The position numbers and the translations under genes were made by a program. 17,034 bases of DNA from Gammaproteobacteria bacterium UBA2965 (GTDB lineage Bacteria; Pseudomonadota; Gammaproteobacteria; Pseudomonadales; Azotimanducaceae), in NCBI GenBank assembly GCA_002348385.1, contig DEBD01000041.1, forward strand, positions 1 through 17,034, in the 5' to 3' direction. This document shows, one piece after another, positions 6,411 through 13,659 of this stretch. The notes under the pieces are model-generated. The model was not told the origin of the DNA, made no database searches, and was given only the letters and a program-made list of their open reading frames with translations. The number at the start of each line of letters is the position of its first letter. Positions within the stretch are counted from its first letter, which is position 1.

Positions 6411-7527
6411 ACTCCTGACGGTTACGCAGCAGGTTGGCGTAGCCAGCCAGGAGGTAGGGCCGCTCCGCCGCCGGGCAACTGGTAAGCCGTTCGGCAAATC
6501 TCGCTTCTACCTCCGGGAGCGGCGCCACGGTGTCGCATTCGAGTCCCGTGCCCTGCTCCCGGGCTGCCTGCACATGAGTGGGAAACACGCGCATGCCGGT
6601 GACGATCTCACGATCAATGGCGTGGGCAACCGCTTGGGGGTCGGCAAACTCACCCTGCAGGGGCGCGGAGAAGCGCAGGTGCACGCGCCCCTTATAGCCG
6701 CTCATGCCTTCCACGATGCTGATCAGGTCCTCATCCGTGGGCTTCGAATAACTGCCTTCGCGATCGGTCACGAACAGCTCGTGCGCTTTGATGCGGTCAC
6801 ACGGGTCCAGCTCGTAGGAAATGGCCACCGGCACGATGTGCATCTGCCGCACCAGCTCGCCAGGCTCCAGTCTGTCGTCGCGGTAAGCCAGGCCCAGCAT
6901 CTTCACCAGGGCGGGATCGGTGCGGTCGAAGCCGTCCTTGGAACGGCCCTGGCGCTGGGCGATCCACACCGAGTGGCCTTCGGCGAGAGAGTGCCGAATG
7001 TAGTGGGATGTGCGCGACAGGGCCGCGTACACGGCCCGCGCTCCGCTGGCGCTGCGTTCCACCACGAAGCTCTTGTTCAGCCGCATCAGATCCGCCGCGA
7101 AACGGCGGCTCAAGAGGTTGTCGCCCACCGCGCTGCGCGCGGTTTCATGACCGGCACGATTGATCACGAAGTTCACCAGACCGGCATCCATGAAGATGTC
7201 TCGGTGATTGGAAATGAACAAGTAAGGTACATCCGTCGGGAGCTGCTCCAGCCCTTCGACGGTGAGTTCCTCGATGGTGTCGTCGATCAGCCTGGCCATG
7301 TGGCCGGTTAGAAAAGTCTGGAATTCCGCCACGTTGCGATAGCGCCGGCTTTGCCACTTCAGATACAAGCGCATCAGCCAGTGGGCGAGCGCGGGCGCGC
7401 GGCGCTCCAGACCGGGTAGAAGAAACACGCACACCGCGTGGTTGAACTCAGGGTCGGCGGCAAGCCGGTCGATCACCGCGGCCACCTCATCGTCCCGATA
7501 AGGCCTGATGCCCTCAAAGTCCTGCAT
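6397..7527 (-). CDS. PlsC-like acyltransferase family protein
   Basis: A 376-aa protein with a glycerolphosphate-acyltransferase-type domain in its middle. The acyltransferase block I is ISNHRDIFMD (105-114): the His and Asp of the usual HX4D motif are separated by five residues here, the spacing seen in the NHRDI subfamily. Block III is represented by VWIAQRQGRSKDG (187-199), and IVPVAISYELDPCD (231-244) is block IV. It probably transfers an acyl chain to a lipid precursor on the cytoplasmic face of the membrane; the acceptor is unknown. The first 90 residues contain no clear membrane helix and look like a family-specific extension. The ATG at 7527 is 93 nt from the divergent MBL gene. Length exceeds PlsC (~250 aa). 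Activity as an acyltransferase is inferred from motifs. Confidence 0.85.
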   Translation of the reverse strand: MQDFEGIRPYRDDEVAAVIDRLAADPEFNHAVCVFLLPGLERRAPALAHWLMRLYLKWQSRRYRNVAEFQTFLTGHMARLIDDTIEELTVEGLEQLPTDVPYLFISNHRDIFMDAGLVNFVINRAGHETARSAVGDNLLSRRFAADLMRLNKSFVVERSASGARAVYAALSRTSHYIRHSLAEGHSVWIAQRQGRSKDGFDRTDPALVKMLGLAYRDDRLEPGELVRQMHIVPVAISYELDPCDRIKAHELFVTDREGSYSKPTDEDLISIVEGMSGYKGRVHLRFSAPLQGEFADPQAVAHAIDREIVTGMRVFPTHVQAAREQGTGLECDTVAPLPEVEARFAERLTSCPAAERPYLLAGYANLLRNRQEFNVA

Positions 7528-7538
7528 GTCCGCACGTT

Positions 7539-7567
7539 AGCGACTGACGCGCAGATTACAAGTCGCT
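7539..7567. promoter_or_regulatory. Inverted repeat in the acyltransferase/MBL divergent region
   Basis: AGCGACT (7539-7545) and AGTCGCT (7561-7567) form a perfect 7-bp inverted repeat with a 15-nt spacer, half-site centres 22 bp (two helical turns) apart. It lies in the 93-nt gap between two divergent starts, so it could serve as a shared operator. There is no regulator gene nearby to support it. Confidence 0.3.
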
Positions 7568-7620
7568 GATGGCCCGAAAATTGGCATACCATGAACCACC
7601 CGAACGGCGAGGCAACCACC

Positions 7621-8582
<962 letters not shown>

Positions 8583-8586
<4 letters not shown>

Positions 8587-9338
8587 CCCGCGCCAACGGC
8601 AGCGCGCACGAGCAGCCACGCGCCCATGCCCAACAGGCAGGTGAACGCCACCCGCCGCATACCTGCCTCGGAGCGCGGGCGCCATCTCACGCCGGCCCAG
8701 GTTCCCAGCAACACCAACGGCACGCCCACGCCGACATAGAGCCATACAGCCGACGTGAGCCCCCCATTCAATCCCACCACCAGGGTGCGGGTCGTCGTGG
8801 TTACCGCAAAGCAGGCCAACAGAGTGGCTCGGATCTGCGCCACCAGCAGCGGCTGACGATAGGCGAACCACCCCATGACCGGACCGGACGCAGAAAACAG
8901 CCCCCCCAGCAGGCCGCCGGCCGCACCGGCCGCTACCCACGCCACAGGCCGGGAAGGTTCGGGTCGGGTTTGTGGGCGCATCAACATGGAGAGGCTGCCG
9001 ATCACCACAAAGGCGCCAAGCATGGCTTCCAGCAAGCGCACGTGTTCCGCCGCGAGGGTGTCCAACCAGGCCACACCCACCCATATCGCTGGCACCTGAC
9101 CCAGACACAGAAGACCCCACGAACGCCGGTGAATCTGGCCGATCTGTCCGCGCAGCGCCACCAACACGTTCAAGAGCGCCAGCAGGCTGATCACCGCGGT
9201 GATGGTGCGCATGTCCAGCGCGTGGGAGAGCGCGATGATGGAGAGCACGACAAAGCCCAGGGCGAACCCGGTCACTGCCTGAACGTAGCTCCCCAACCCC
9301 ACCGCTAGGCAAAATACCGCGACCACCCAGGGTTCCAA
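8583..9338 (-). CDS. TauE/SafE (TSUP) family permease
   Basis: A 251-aa inner-membrane protein of the sulfite-exporter TauE/SafE family, carriers of small organic or sulfur-containing anions. It shows the duplicated arrangement of the family: about 7-8 hydrophobic segments in two halves, the first beginning LGSYVQAVTGFALGF (15-29) and the second containing GGLLGGLFSASGPVMGWFA (140-158), the paired G-rich, Pro-containing motifs of TSUP. The start is a TTG at 9338, chosen because it gives the normal family N-terminus; no strong ribosome site is seen. The gene begins 8 nt after a small membrane protein, so the two probably form an operon. Its substrate cannot be read from sequence; the family handles sulfite, sulfoacetate, taurine derivatives and others. 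Confidence 0.88.
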
Positions 9339-9346
9339 GCGACCTA

Positions 9347-9682
9347 CTACAGCGCGCGCTCAGGCGTCGCCGCCTCCACCGTGAGCAGCCTTAAGATGTA
9401 GTAGCAGCTGCAGAACAGGCACCAAATCAGCGGCACGAGGTAAGGCAACAGCAGCGGGCCCCAGAACCCCAAGGCATTGAGCACCAGCGAGGTAACCACC
9501 ACGACCCCTGTAAGATTCAGCGCCACGCCCAGCCCGACCCTGTCGTAATCCTCTCTTCTTCTCGCCGCATTGACATTCCACAGACCGCAAACGACCCAGC
9601 CGCCATTGACGACGGCGCAGCCGATGCTACCCCAGATCCGCGCCGCCCCAAAACAGTTGCACGGCGAGTCCACAGGTGACAT
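9347..9682 (-). CDS. Small membrane protein, unknown
   Basis: A 111-aa protein that I do not recognise. Three hydrophobic segments are visible: roughly residues 15-34 (IWGSIGCAVVNGGWVVCGLW), 51-69 (GVALNLTGVVVVTSLVLNA) and 73-98 (WGPLLLPYLVPLIWCLFCSC). A basic stretch AARRREDYDR lies between the first two, probably cytoplasmic. It contains several cysteines in and near the helices. It is followed 8 nt later by the TauE/SafE permease gene and is likely co-transcribed with it. The ATG at 9682 is preferred over a TTG at 9712; ribosome sites are weak for both, and the longer start would lie only 20 nt from the divergent gene. A real gene is likely but the N-terminus is uncertain. Confidence 0.6.
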   Translation of the reverse strand: MSPVDSPCNCFGAARIWGSIGCAVVNGGWVVCGLWNVNAARRREDYDRVGLGVALNLTGVVVVTSLVLNALGFWGPLLLPYLVPLIWCLFCSCYYILRLLTVEAATPERAL

Positions 9683-9731
9683 CGTCCAGGTCTCAGATCG
9701 ACCACAGAACAATCAAAACAGGGAGGACTCC

Positions 9732-10133
9732 ATGATCAGCAGCGGACCCACCGAAGACAGACTGGCCATTCGTGAGCTGGTGGAATCGTACAACGACGCG
9801 GTAATGCGTCACGACGGTGAAGCCTGGGCCGCCAACTGGCGCGACGACGCCACCTGGACAACCCCCGGTCGCGACCTCACCGGCAAAGAGAACTTCTTCC
9901 CGGCGTGGAAGGAAGCCATGTCCGGCTTCTCGTTCGTTGGCTTTTTCGCCTCCGCGGGACCCATCGTCGTCGACGGCGACACGGCTCACGGCACCTGGTA
10001 CCAGCAGGAATTCCTGCAGCAGAAAGACGGAAACAAGATGAACATCACCGGTCAGTACGAAGACGACTACGTCAAGGTAGACGGGCGTTGGTACTTTCAA
10101 AGGCGGGTGTACACGATCCTCAACGCCGAGTAG
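9732..10133 (+). CDS. NTF2-like / SnoaL-like domain protein
   Basis: A 133-aa single-domain protein with the cone-shaped NTF2-like fold pattern: an N-terminal helix (DRLAIRELVESYNDAVMRHDGEAWAANWRDDATW), then strands that close the pocket, ending VDGRWYFQRRVYTIL. The helix-loop DGEAWAANWRDDATWTTP is typical of the SnoaL_4 group, which includes ring-cyclases, dehydratases and dioxygenase beta-type subunits as well as ligand-binding proteins. No signal peptide. The ATG at 9732 is fixed by GGGAGGA at 9721-9727, 4 nt before it. A terminator stem with TTTT follows 15 nt after the stop. A catalytic role is not assigned. It is divergent from the small membrane protein. Confidence 0.88.
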   Translation: MISSGPTEDRLAIRELVESYNDAVMRHDGEAWAANWRDDATWTTPGRDLTGKENFFPAWKEAMSGFSFVGFFASAGPIVVDGDTAHGTWYQQEFLQQKDGNKMNITGQYEDDYVKVDGRWYFQRRVYTILNAE

Positions 10134-10148
10134 CCCGGGCCGCAGCTG

Positions 10149-10175
10149 GCCACCGCACCCGAAGCGGCGGCTTTT
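10149..10175 (+). terminator. Terminator of the NTF2-like gene
   Basis: GCCACCGC (10149-10156) pairs with GCGGCGGC (10164-10171) with one A-C mismatch, loop ACCCGAA, followed directly by TTTT (10172-10175). It lies 15 nt after the stop of the NTF2-like gene, in the gap before the convergent hydrolase gene. On the minus strand the mismatch becomes a G-U pair, but no U-tract follows, so it points to the plus strand. Confidence 0.55.
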
Positions 10176-10214
10176 GCGGGCTATTGCTCTGACCACACCG
10201 GCAAGACCGGGCCG

Positions 10215-11129
10215 TTACGGATTCGCCTGCATGAATTCCTGAATGAGGGCAACCAGAGTCTCTGGCGCGTCTTCCTGACAGAAGTGGCCAACGCCGGGCA
10301 GCGATATGATGGGTGCGTCTGGAAACAGGCTGCGGAAGTCTGCGCGTGCCTGTTCCGGATGGATGGCGAAGTCTTCTTCACCGGAAGCGAGCATGGCCGG
10401 CTTTGCCTTCAGCGCATCCAGGTCCCCGTTCTGCAGGCCTTCCATGACGTAGTTCCGGATGCGGGAGTAATGCACGTCCAGGGGAAACTCGATGCCGCCG
10501 ATGCAGGACGCTCGATCCGGGAAGGGAGCGGAGTAGGCGCGGATCCATGCCTCGTCCACCGCTGCTGAATTCTGAAATCCAATGATCTTCATCACCGAAA
10601 GCACCGTCGAACCCAGCTCGCCAAGAATGCCGCGCAACGTGCCGGCCTCCTCGTGTTTTTCTATCCAACGGAACCACCGCGTCTTTTCAGCCGGCGGCTT
10701 CCCCTGCGCGTAGCCGAACAGCGTGTTCATCAGGATCAGGCGCTTGACCCGCTGCGGGTGGCGGATGGTATAGGCCCCGACCATGGGCCCGCCCCAGTCC
10801 TGGCAGACGAACGTGATATCCGTCAGCCCTAGATCGTCGATGAACTTCTCCAGGTTCTCCACGTGGGTCTGCAGCGTGTATGCACGATCCTGGGGTGTCT
10901 CCGACTTGCCGAATCCCATGTGGTCAGGAACCACCACACGGTAGTCTGCAGACAGCGGACCGATGAAATTGCGATACAGGTAGCCCCAGGTAGGCTCGCC
11001 ATGCAGGCAAACGATCAGCTCACCGTCGGCGGGACCTTCGTCAACGTAGTGTTGCCGGAACCCCGCCGCCGTCGAAAATTTCGCGGCAAACGGCCAGGTG
11101 CCGTCAAACGTTTCGTTCGGTGGAATCAT
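10215..11129 (-). CDS. Alpha/beta hydrolase, haloalkane dehalogenase-like
   Basis: A 304-aa cytoplasmic alpha/beta hydrolase closest in motifs to haloalkane dehalogenases, which cleave carbon-halogen bonds with an Asp nucleophile. The oxyanion motif is HGEPTWGYLYR (43-53), as in the DhlA-type (HLD-I) group. The nucleophile elbow is QDWGG (110-114), giving nucleophile Asp111 and the halide-binding Trp112. Asp253 (SGEEDFAI) is the likely acid and His282 (GVGHFC) the base. A helical cap with Trp152 and Trp155 lies between about residues 140 and 220, so a second halide-binding Trp is possible. The Asp rather than Ser nucleophile argues against ordinary esterases. Related Asp-nucleophile enzymes include fluoroacetate dehalogenases and OleB beta-lactone decarboxylase, so the substrate is open. 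It is divergent from the exported SAM-HAT-like gene by 64 nt. Confidence 0.85.
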   Translation of the reverse strand: MIPPNETFDGTWPFAAKFSTAAGFRQHYVDEGPADGELIVCLHGEPTWGYLYRNFIGPLSADYRVVVPDHMGFGKSETPQDRAYTLQTHVENLEKFIDDLGLTDITFVCQDWGGPMVGAYTIRHPQRVKRLILMNTLFGYAQGKPPAEKTRWFRWIEKHEEAGTLRGILGELGSTVLSVMKIIGFQNSAAVDEAWIRAYSAPFPDRASCIGGIEFPLDVHYSRIRNYVMEGLQNGDLDALKAKPAMLASGEEDFAIHPEQARADFRSLFPDAPIISLPGVGHFCQEDAPETLVALIQEFMQANP

Positions 11130-11193
11130 CTCGCGCTTTCAGTCTACCCTGGTTACCGCGGCCCCAGAAATCACCTGACACAACAGGCAGAAA

Positions 11194-11598
11194 ATGAACA
11201 TAACCAACAGACTATTGCAAACGACCTCGCTGGCACTCCTGCTCGGGATCGCCAGCCTGTCGTTAGCGCAGCACCATCAATCCGTAACGACAAGCATTGC
11301 CGCCGTGGAGGAGGAGTTTGCCAACATCCTGCTCAACGCGGACCCGATGCAGCTGACCGAGATGGGTTTAACGGTAGGCGTCCGATTCACCTTCACACAT
11401 AACGGCCACTCCCACACAGCAACACTGGTGGAGGAGTATGGCGACGTGGAACGCGGTGAGTGGCTCGGACGGATGTGGGAGGACCGGGTTGAGTTGGCCA
11501 TCAGTTTCGGCAACGCGTGCCCCGAACTCGATTGCGAGGTCGGCGACGCGATCACCATTACCTTAGCGTCCAGCGGGGAGGACGCTGACCGCCAATAG
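11194..11598 (+). CDS. Exported protein resembling only the C-terminal domain of SAM hydroxide adenosyltransferase
   Basis: A 134-aa protein with a signal peptide (residues 1-25, cleavage near SLA|QHH), so it is predicted to be periplasmic. By eye, residues 38-124 follow the pattern of the C-terminal beta-barrel of the SAM hydroxide adenosyltransferase/chlorinase/fluorinase family (DUF62): EFANILLN (41-48) in the place of the usual FGNLxTN, EYGDVERGE (81-89) for TYxDVxxGE, RVELAISFGNA (98-108) for RLEIAVNxGNA, and EVGDAITIT (115-123). The GNA loop touches the adenine in the complete enzymes. The N-terminal catalytic domain is missing and is not encoded upstream, where only 64 nt separate it from a divergent hydrolase. 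Two Cys (109, 114) could form a disulfide. The ATG has AGG about 6 nt upstream. The domain match is by recall, not a computed search. Confidence 0.75.
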   Translation: MNITNRLLQTTSLALLLGIASLSLAQHHQSVTTSIAAVEEEFANILLNADPMQLTEMGLTVGVRFTFTHNGHSHTATLVEEYGDVERGEWLGRMWEDRVELAISFGNACPELDCEVGDAITITLASSGEDADRQ

Positions 11599-11600
11599 CA

Positions 11601-11747
11601 TCACAGGGTGAAGTATGCGACCAACGCAATGCCCAGCAGCGTAACGCCGATGGTCCACCATAGCTGGCGCATGGACTCGCCCATGTCGGTTTTCTCGAGA
11701 CTCCCGTACTCGACTTTGTCTGCATCTTGGTCTTCGTCTGCCTGCAT
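11601..11747 (-). CDS. Small 48-aa single-helix membrane protein
   Basis: A short gene with an acidic N-terminus (MQADEDQDADKVEYGSLEKT), an amphipathic middle, and one C-terminal membrane helix (WWTIGVTLLGIALVAYFTL, about residues 30-48) ending at the stop. A good Shine-Dalgarno GGAG lies 6 nt before the ATG at 11747, unusual for a chance frame of this size. Its layout (charged cytoplasmic segment, single C-terminal helix) suits a tail-anchored regulatory or scaffolding peptide. It converges on the exported SAM-HAT-like gene with only 2 nt between the two stop codons. I do not recognise the family. Confidence 0.6.
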   Translation of the reverse strand: MQADEDQDADKVEYGSLEKTDMGESMRQLWWTIGVTLLGIALVAYFTL

Positions 11748-12139
11748 CTAACTCTCCAGATTGTGGCGTGGTTTAGGGCGCGACTTCCGGCTTTATGCGC
11801 AAACCGACACATTTTAGCGGTTCATCCACCTCAGCCTATACTCCCAGCCGTCGTGTCGAGATGATGCCTTTTGGGCTCCCCGTGGGAAAGCCGTCTGCTT
11901 ACCAGGCAGACGAAGCGTATGTCTTCATGCGCTACGCGCACGAGGATGCAGACGCTACCGGGGCCTTGGACGACGATGTGTTCGAATCTCGGATTGTCCA
12001 ATTCGACAGTACGTACACGCGCACCCACTACTAAAGATACTTTGGCATTCGGGATTGAGAGAGGGTCGAAATCAGCAGTTCGTAGACTGCAGACGAATCA
12101 AAAGTTCCAGCGCTGCGCAGCTAGCGTCGTCGGGATGTG
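11748..12139. other. Sparse region between the 48-aa gene and an SDR gene
   Basis: About 390 nt with no confident gene. It holds a possible 57-codon frame (11861-12034, listed separately), a 7-bp stem with a 7-nt loop at 11892-11912 (CGTCTGC / GCAGACG), and the palindrome GCTGCGCAGC at 12112-12121 downstream of the SDR stop. I found no tRNA, recombination site or repeat array. Confidence 0.5.
11861..12034 (+). CDS. Possible small acidic protein (57 aa), doubtful
   Basis: An open frame of 57 codons beginning ATGATG, with composition rich in Asp/Glu (YAHEDADATGALDDDVFES) and ending in STYTRTHY. GC-rich third positions are common. However, the ribosome site is weak (TCGAG next to the ATG), the frame contains the 7-bp hairpin at 11892-11912, and I recognise no family. 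It could be a genuine small gene or a chance frame in an otherwise empty region. Confidence 0.3.
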   Translation: MMPFGLPVGKPSAYQADEAYVFMRYAHEDADATGALDDDVFESRIVQFDSTYTRTHY

Positions 12140-12865
12140 TCAGCGCGCAGTAATGGCGTTGTCGATCACCAGCGCGGTGCCGTTAACGTGCCTGGCCTCG
12201 TCGGAGGCCAGATACAGAATGCCGTTGGCAACGTCTTCCGGAGCACCCGCTGCTCCAAGGCCGGGCAGTTCCTGACCGCTCTGCAGACCCGTCATGGGAG
12301 TGGCGATAGGGCCGGGATGCACCGAGTTGCAGCGCACGCCGTTGCGCTGGTCCATGCAATACACGGCCGTTGTCTGGGTGAGCGAGCGCACCACGGCTTT
12401 GCTGGCTGCATAGGCCACCAGCGGCGGCGCACCGGAATAACTCGCCATGGAGGCCACATTGACGATGCTGCCGCCCCCGACCTCGGCCATAGCCGCCACC
12501 GCATGCTTGCAGCCGAGAAACGGACCGTCGGCATTGACCGCCATCACCCGGCGCCACTCCTCCATAGTGGTACTCACCACGTCCGTACCGGACAGGATTC
12601 CAGCATTGTTAACCAGCACATCGAGCCGTCCGTAACGGGCTACCACCTGCGCAATTCCCGTTTCCCAGGCCGCCTCGTCCGTGACATCAAGGGCGAGAAA
12701 GCTGGCAGGCTCTCCGAGACCCCCAACAACCTCGCGTCCTGCTGCTTCGTCTAGGTCGGCCAGCACCACAATGCCGCCTTCCCGCGCGAACGCCTTAGTT
12801 GTAGCCAGTCCTATGCCGGAGGCGCCCCCGGTCACGAGACACACCTTGTCTTGCATACGTCCCAT
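12140..12865 (-). CDS. Short-chain dehydrogenase/reductase (classical SDR)
   Basis: A 241-aa cytoplasmic NAD(P)-dependent oxidoreductase with every classical SDR element: TGGASGIG (12-19) for the dinucleotide, Asp37 after the second strand (LADLDE, which favours NAD), DV (60-61), NNAG (86-89), and the catalytic set Asn111, Ser139, Tyr152 and Lys156 (YAASK). PGPIATPM follows for the cofactor and the C-terminal LYLASDEARHVNGTALVIDNA is standard. It reduces or oxidises an alcohol/ketone of unknown identity. The ATG at 12865 is chosen because it yields MGRMQDKVCLVTGG, the usual SDR start; an ATG 54 nt upstream gives an unlikely extension. A TAAGCT hexamer lies 8 nt before this ATG and no good ribosome site is seen, so a leaderless start is also possible here. 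Confidence 0.92.
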   Translation of the reverse strand: MGRMQDKVCLVTGGASGIGLATTKAFAREGGIVVLADLDEAAGREVVGGLGEPASFLALDVTDEAAWETGIAQVVARYGRLDVLVNNAGILSGTDVVSTTMEEWRRVMAVNADGPFLGCKHAVAAMAEVGGGSIVNVASMASYSGAPPLVAYAASKAVVRSLTQTTAVYCMDQRNGVRCNSVHPGPIATPMTGLQSGQELPGLGAAGAPEDVANGILYLASDEARHVNGTALVIDNAITAR

Positions 12866-13159
12866 TGGGCTGAAGCTTACCCTTTTTCCAGCTGCGCAGT
12901 CACCAGCAGTCATTGGCAACTCTTCGCGGGGATGGTGAATGCAGAGCTCACCTGTATTGAGCGCCCCTCATGAAGGCGATCTCCTTGAAGCGCAAAGGCC
13001 GAGACATCAGCCAGTTCGCTGCCGGCTAAACCCCGTGCAATCTGCGCATTCTGCACGCAATGGACAACCACCCAAACGCCGGTTAGGCACCCAACACCCT
13101 TCACAGGGGGGCCGTTGAGGGGTATACAGGTGTCACGAGGACACGACAGGGGACTACCA
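12866..13159. other. Intergenic region between divergent SDR and cupin genes
   Basis: Nearly 300 nt with no supported gene; the open frames here lack family resemblance. It contains the cupin promoter at 13100-13128 and a 5-bp stem (GTGTC-ACGAG-GACAC, 13130-13144) just in front of the cupin ribosome site. Confidence 0.5.
13100..13128 (+). promoter_or_regulatory. Sigma70-type promoter of the cupin gene
   Basis: TTCACA (13100-13105, five of six bases of the -35 consensus) and TATACA (13123-13128, four of six of the -10 consensus) are separated by an optimal 17 nt. Transcription would begin near 13135, leaving a leader of about 25 nt that contains the AGGGGA ribosome site before the ATG at 13160. 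Confidence 0.5.
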
Positions 13160-13606
13160 ATGGCACTACCGCAAGATATTTCTCCGCTCAATGCTGAGCT
13201 GATGGACACGATCTCATCGTCGTCCGAAATGGAATGGATGGAATACGAACCAGGTGGGGCGATGAAGGTTCTGTGGACCAGCGCAGAAACAGGGCGTTGG
13301 ATCGTGCTGTTCAAGTGGGACAAGGGGTTCGTGGCCGACCAGCACAAACACCTCAGCGGCGCCTTCGCCTTCGTGCTCAAAGGCAGCCTGCAGGTACGTG
13401 ATGGCATCTACAACCAGGGTGACTTCGTCTACGAGCCAAACGGCATGCTGCACGGAGCAACGACAGCGTTGGAAGACACCGAGTACCTGTTCATGTGCGA
13501 CGGACCGGTACTGTTCTACGACGAAAACGGCTTCACCAGCTACATGGGCTGGGAAGAGCTGCGCCGCATGGACGAAGAGCACAAAGCGCAGGTTTCAGCT
13601 GGCTGA
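13160..13606 (+). CDS. Cupin-domain protein (ChrR-like / dihydroxyacetophenone dioxygenase-like)
   Basis: A 148-aa single-domain cupin, cytoplasmic. The first cupin motif contains DQHKHLSGAFAFVLKGSL (60-77), giving His62 and His64. The second is GDFVYEPNGMLHGAT (87-101), giving His98. The usual Glu of the metal site is not in its normal place, leaving the three-His arrangement found in 2,4'-dihydroxyacetophenone dioxygenase and acetylacetone dioxygenase (Dke1), mononuclear Fe(II) cupins that cleave C-C bonds. PGGAMKVLWTSAETGRW (31-47) is an N-terminal element seen in this subgroup. The start is set by AGGGGA about 7 nt before the ATG. It stands alone between convergent and divergent genes. 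An oxygenase role is inferred; a sensory anti-sigma-type role is the main alternative. Confidence 0.82.
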   Translation: MALPQDISPLNAELMDTISSSSEMEWMEYEPGGAMKVLWTSAETGRWIVLFKWDKGFVADQHKHLSGAFAFVLKGSLQVRDGIYNQGDFVYEPNGMLHGATTALEDTEYLFMCDGPVLFYDENGFTSYMGWEELRRMDEEHKAQVSAG

Positions 13607-13621
13607 TCACATGGCTCTTGT

Positions 13622-13644
13622 GGCGCTCAACTTCGTTGGGCGCC
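13622..13644. terminator. Stem-loop between convergent cupin and CmcJ-family genes
   Basis: GGCGCTCAAC (13622-13631) pairs with GTTGGGCGCC (13635-13644) over ten positions with one G-U type wobble and a tight 3-nt TTC loop. It lies 15 nt from the end of each of the two convergent genes and so probably ends both transcripts. There is no U-tract on either strand, so it is not a textbook rho-independent terminator. Confidence 0.5.
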
Positions 13645-13659
13645 GATTACCCCGACAAA

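Noticed and set aside
6262..7311. 349-codon plus-strand frame antisense to the acyltransferase
   Set aside because: No family resemblance; the minus-strand acyltransferase explains the region.
9683..9712. TTG start extending the small membrane protein
   Set aside because: It adds a non-hydrophobic MFCGRSETWT segment with no ribosome site and crowds the divergent NTF2-like gene; the ATG at 9682 is preferred.
11892..11912. Hairpin with a 7-nt loop considered as a tRNA anticodon arm
   Set aside because: The stem is 7 bp rather than 5, and no acceptor, D or T arms can be drawn around it.
12936..13159. Minus-strand frame overlapping the cupin upstream region
   Set aside because: Low-complexity translation without a ribosome site, antisense to a promoter and the cupin gene.
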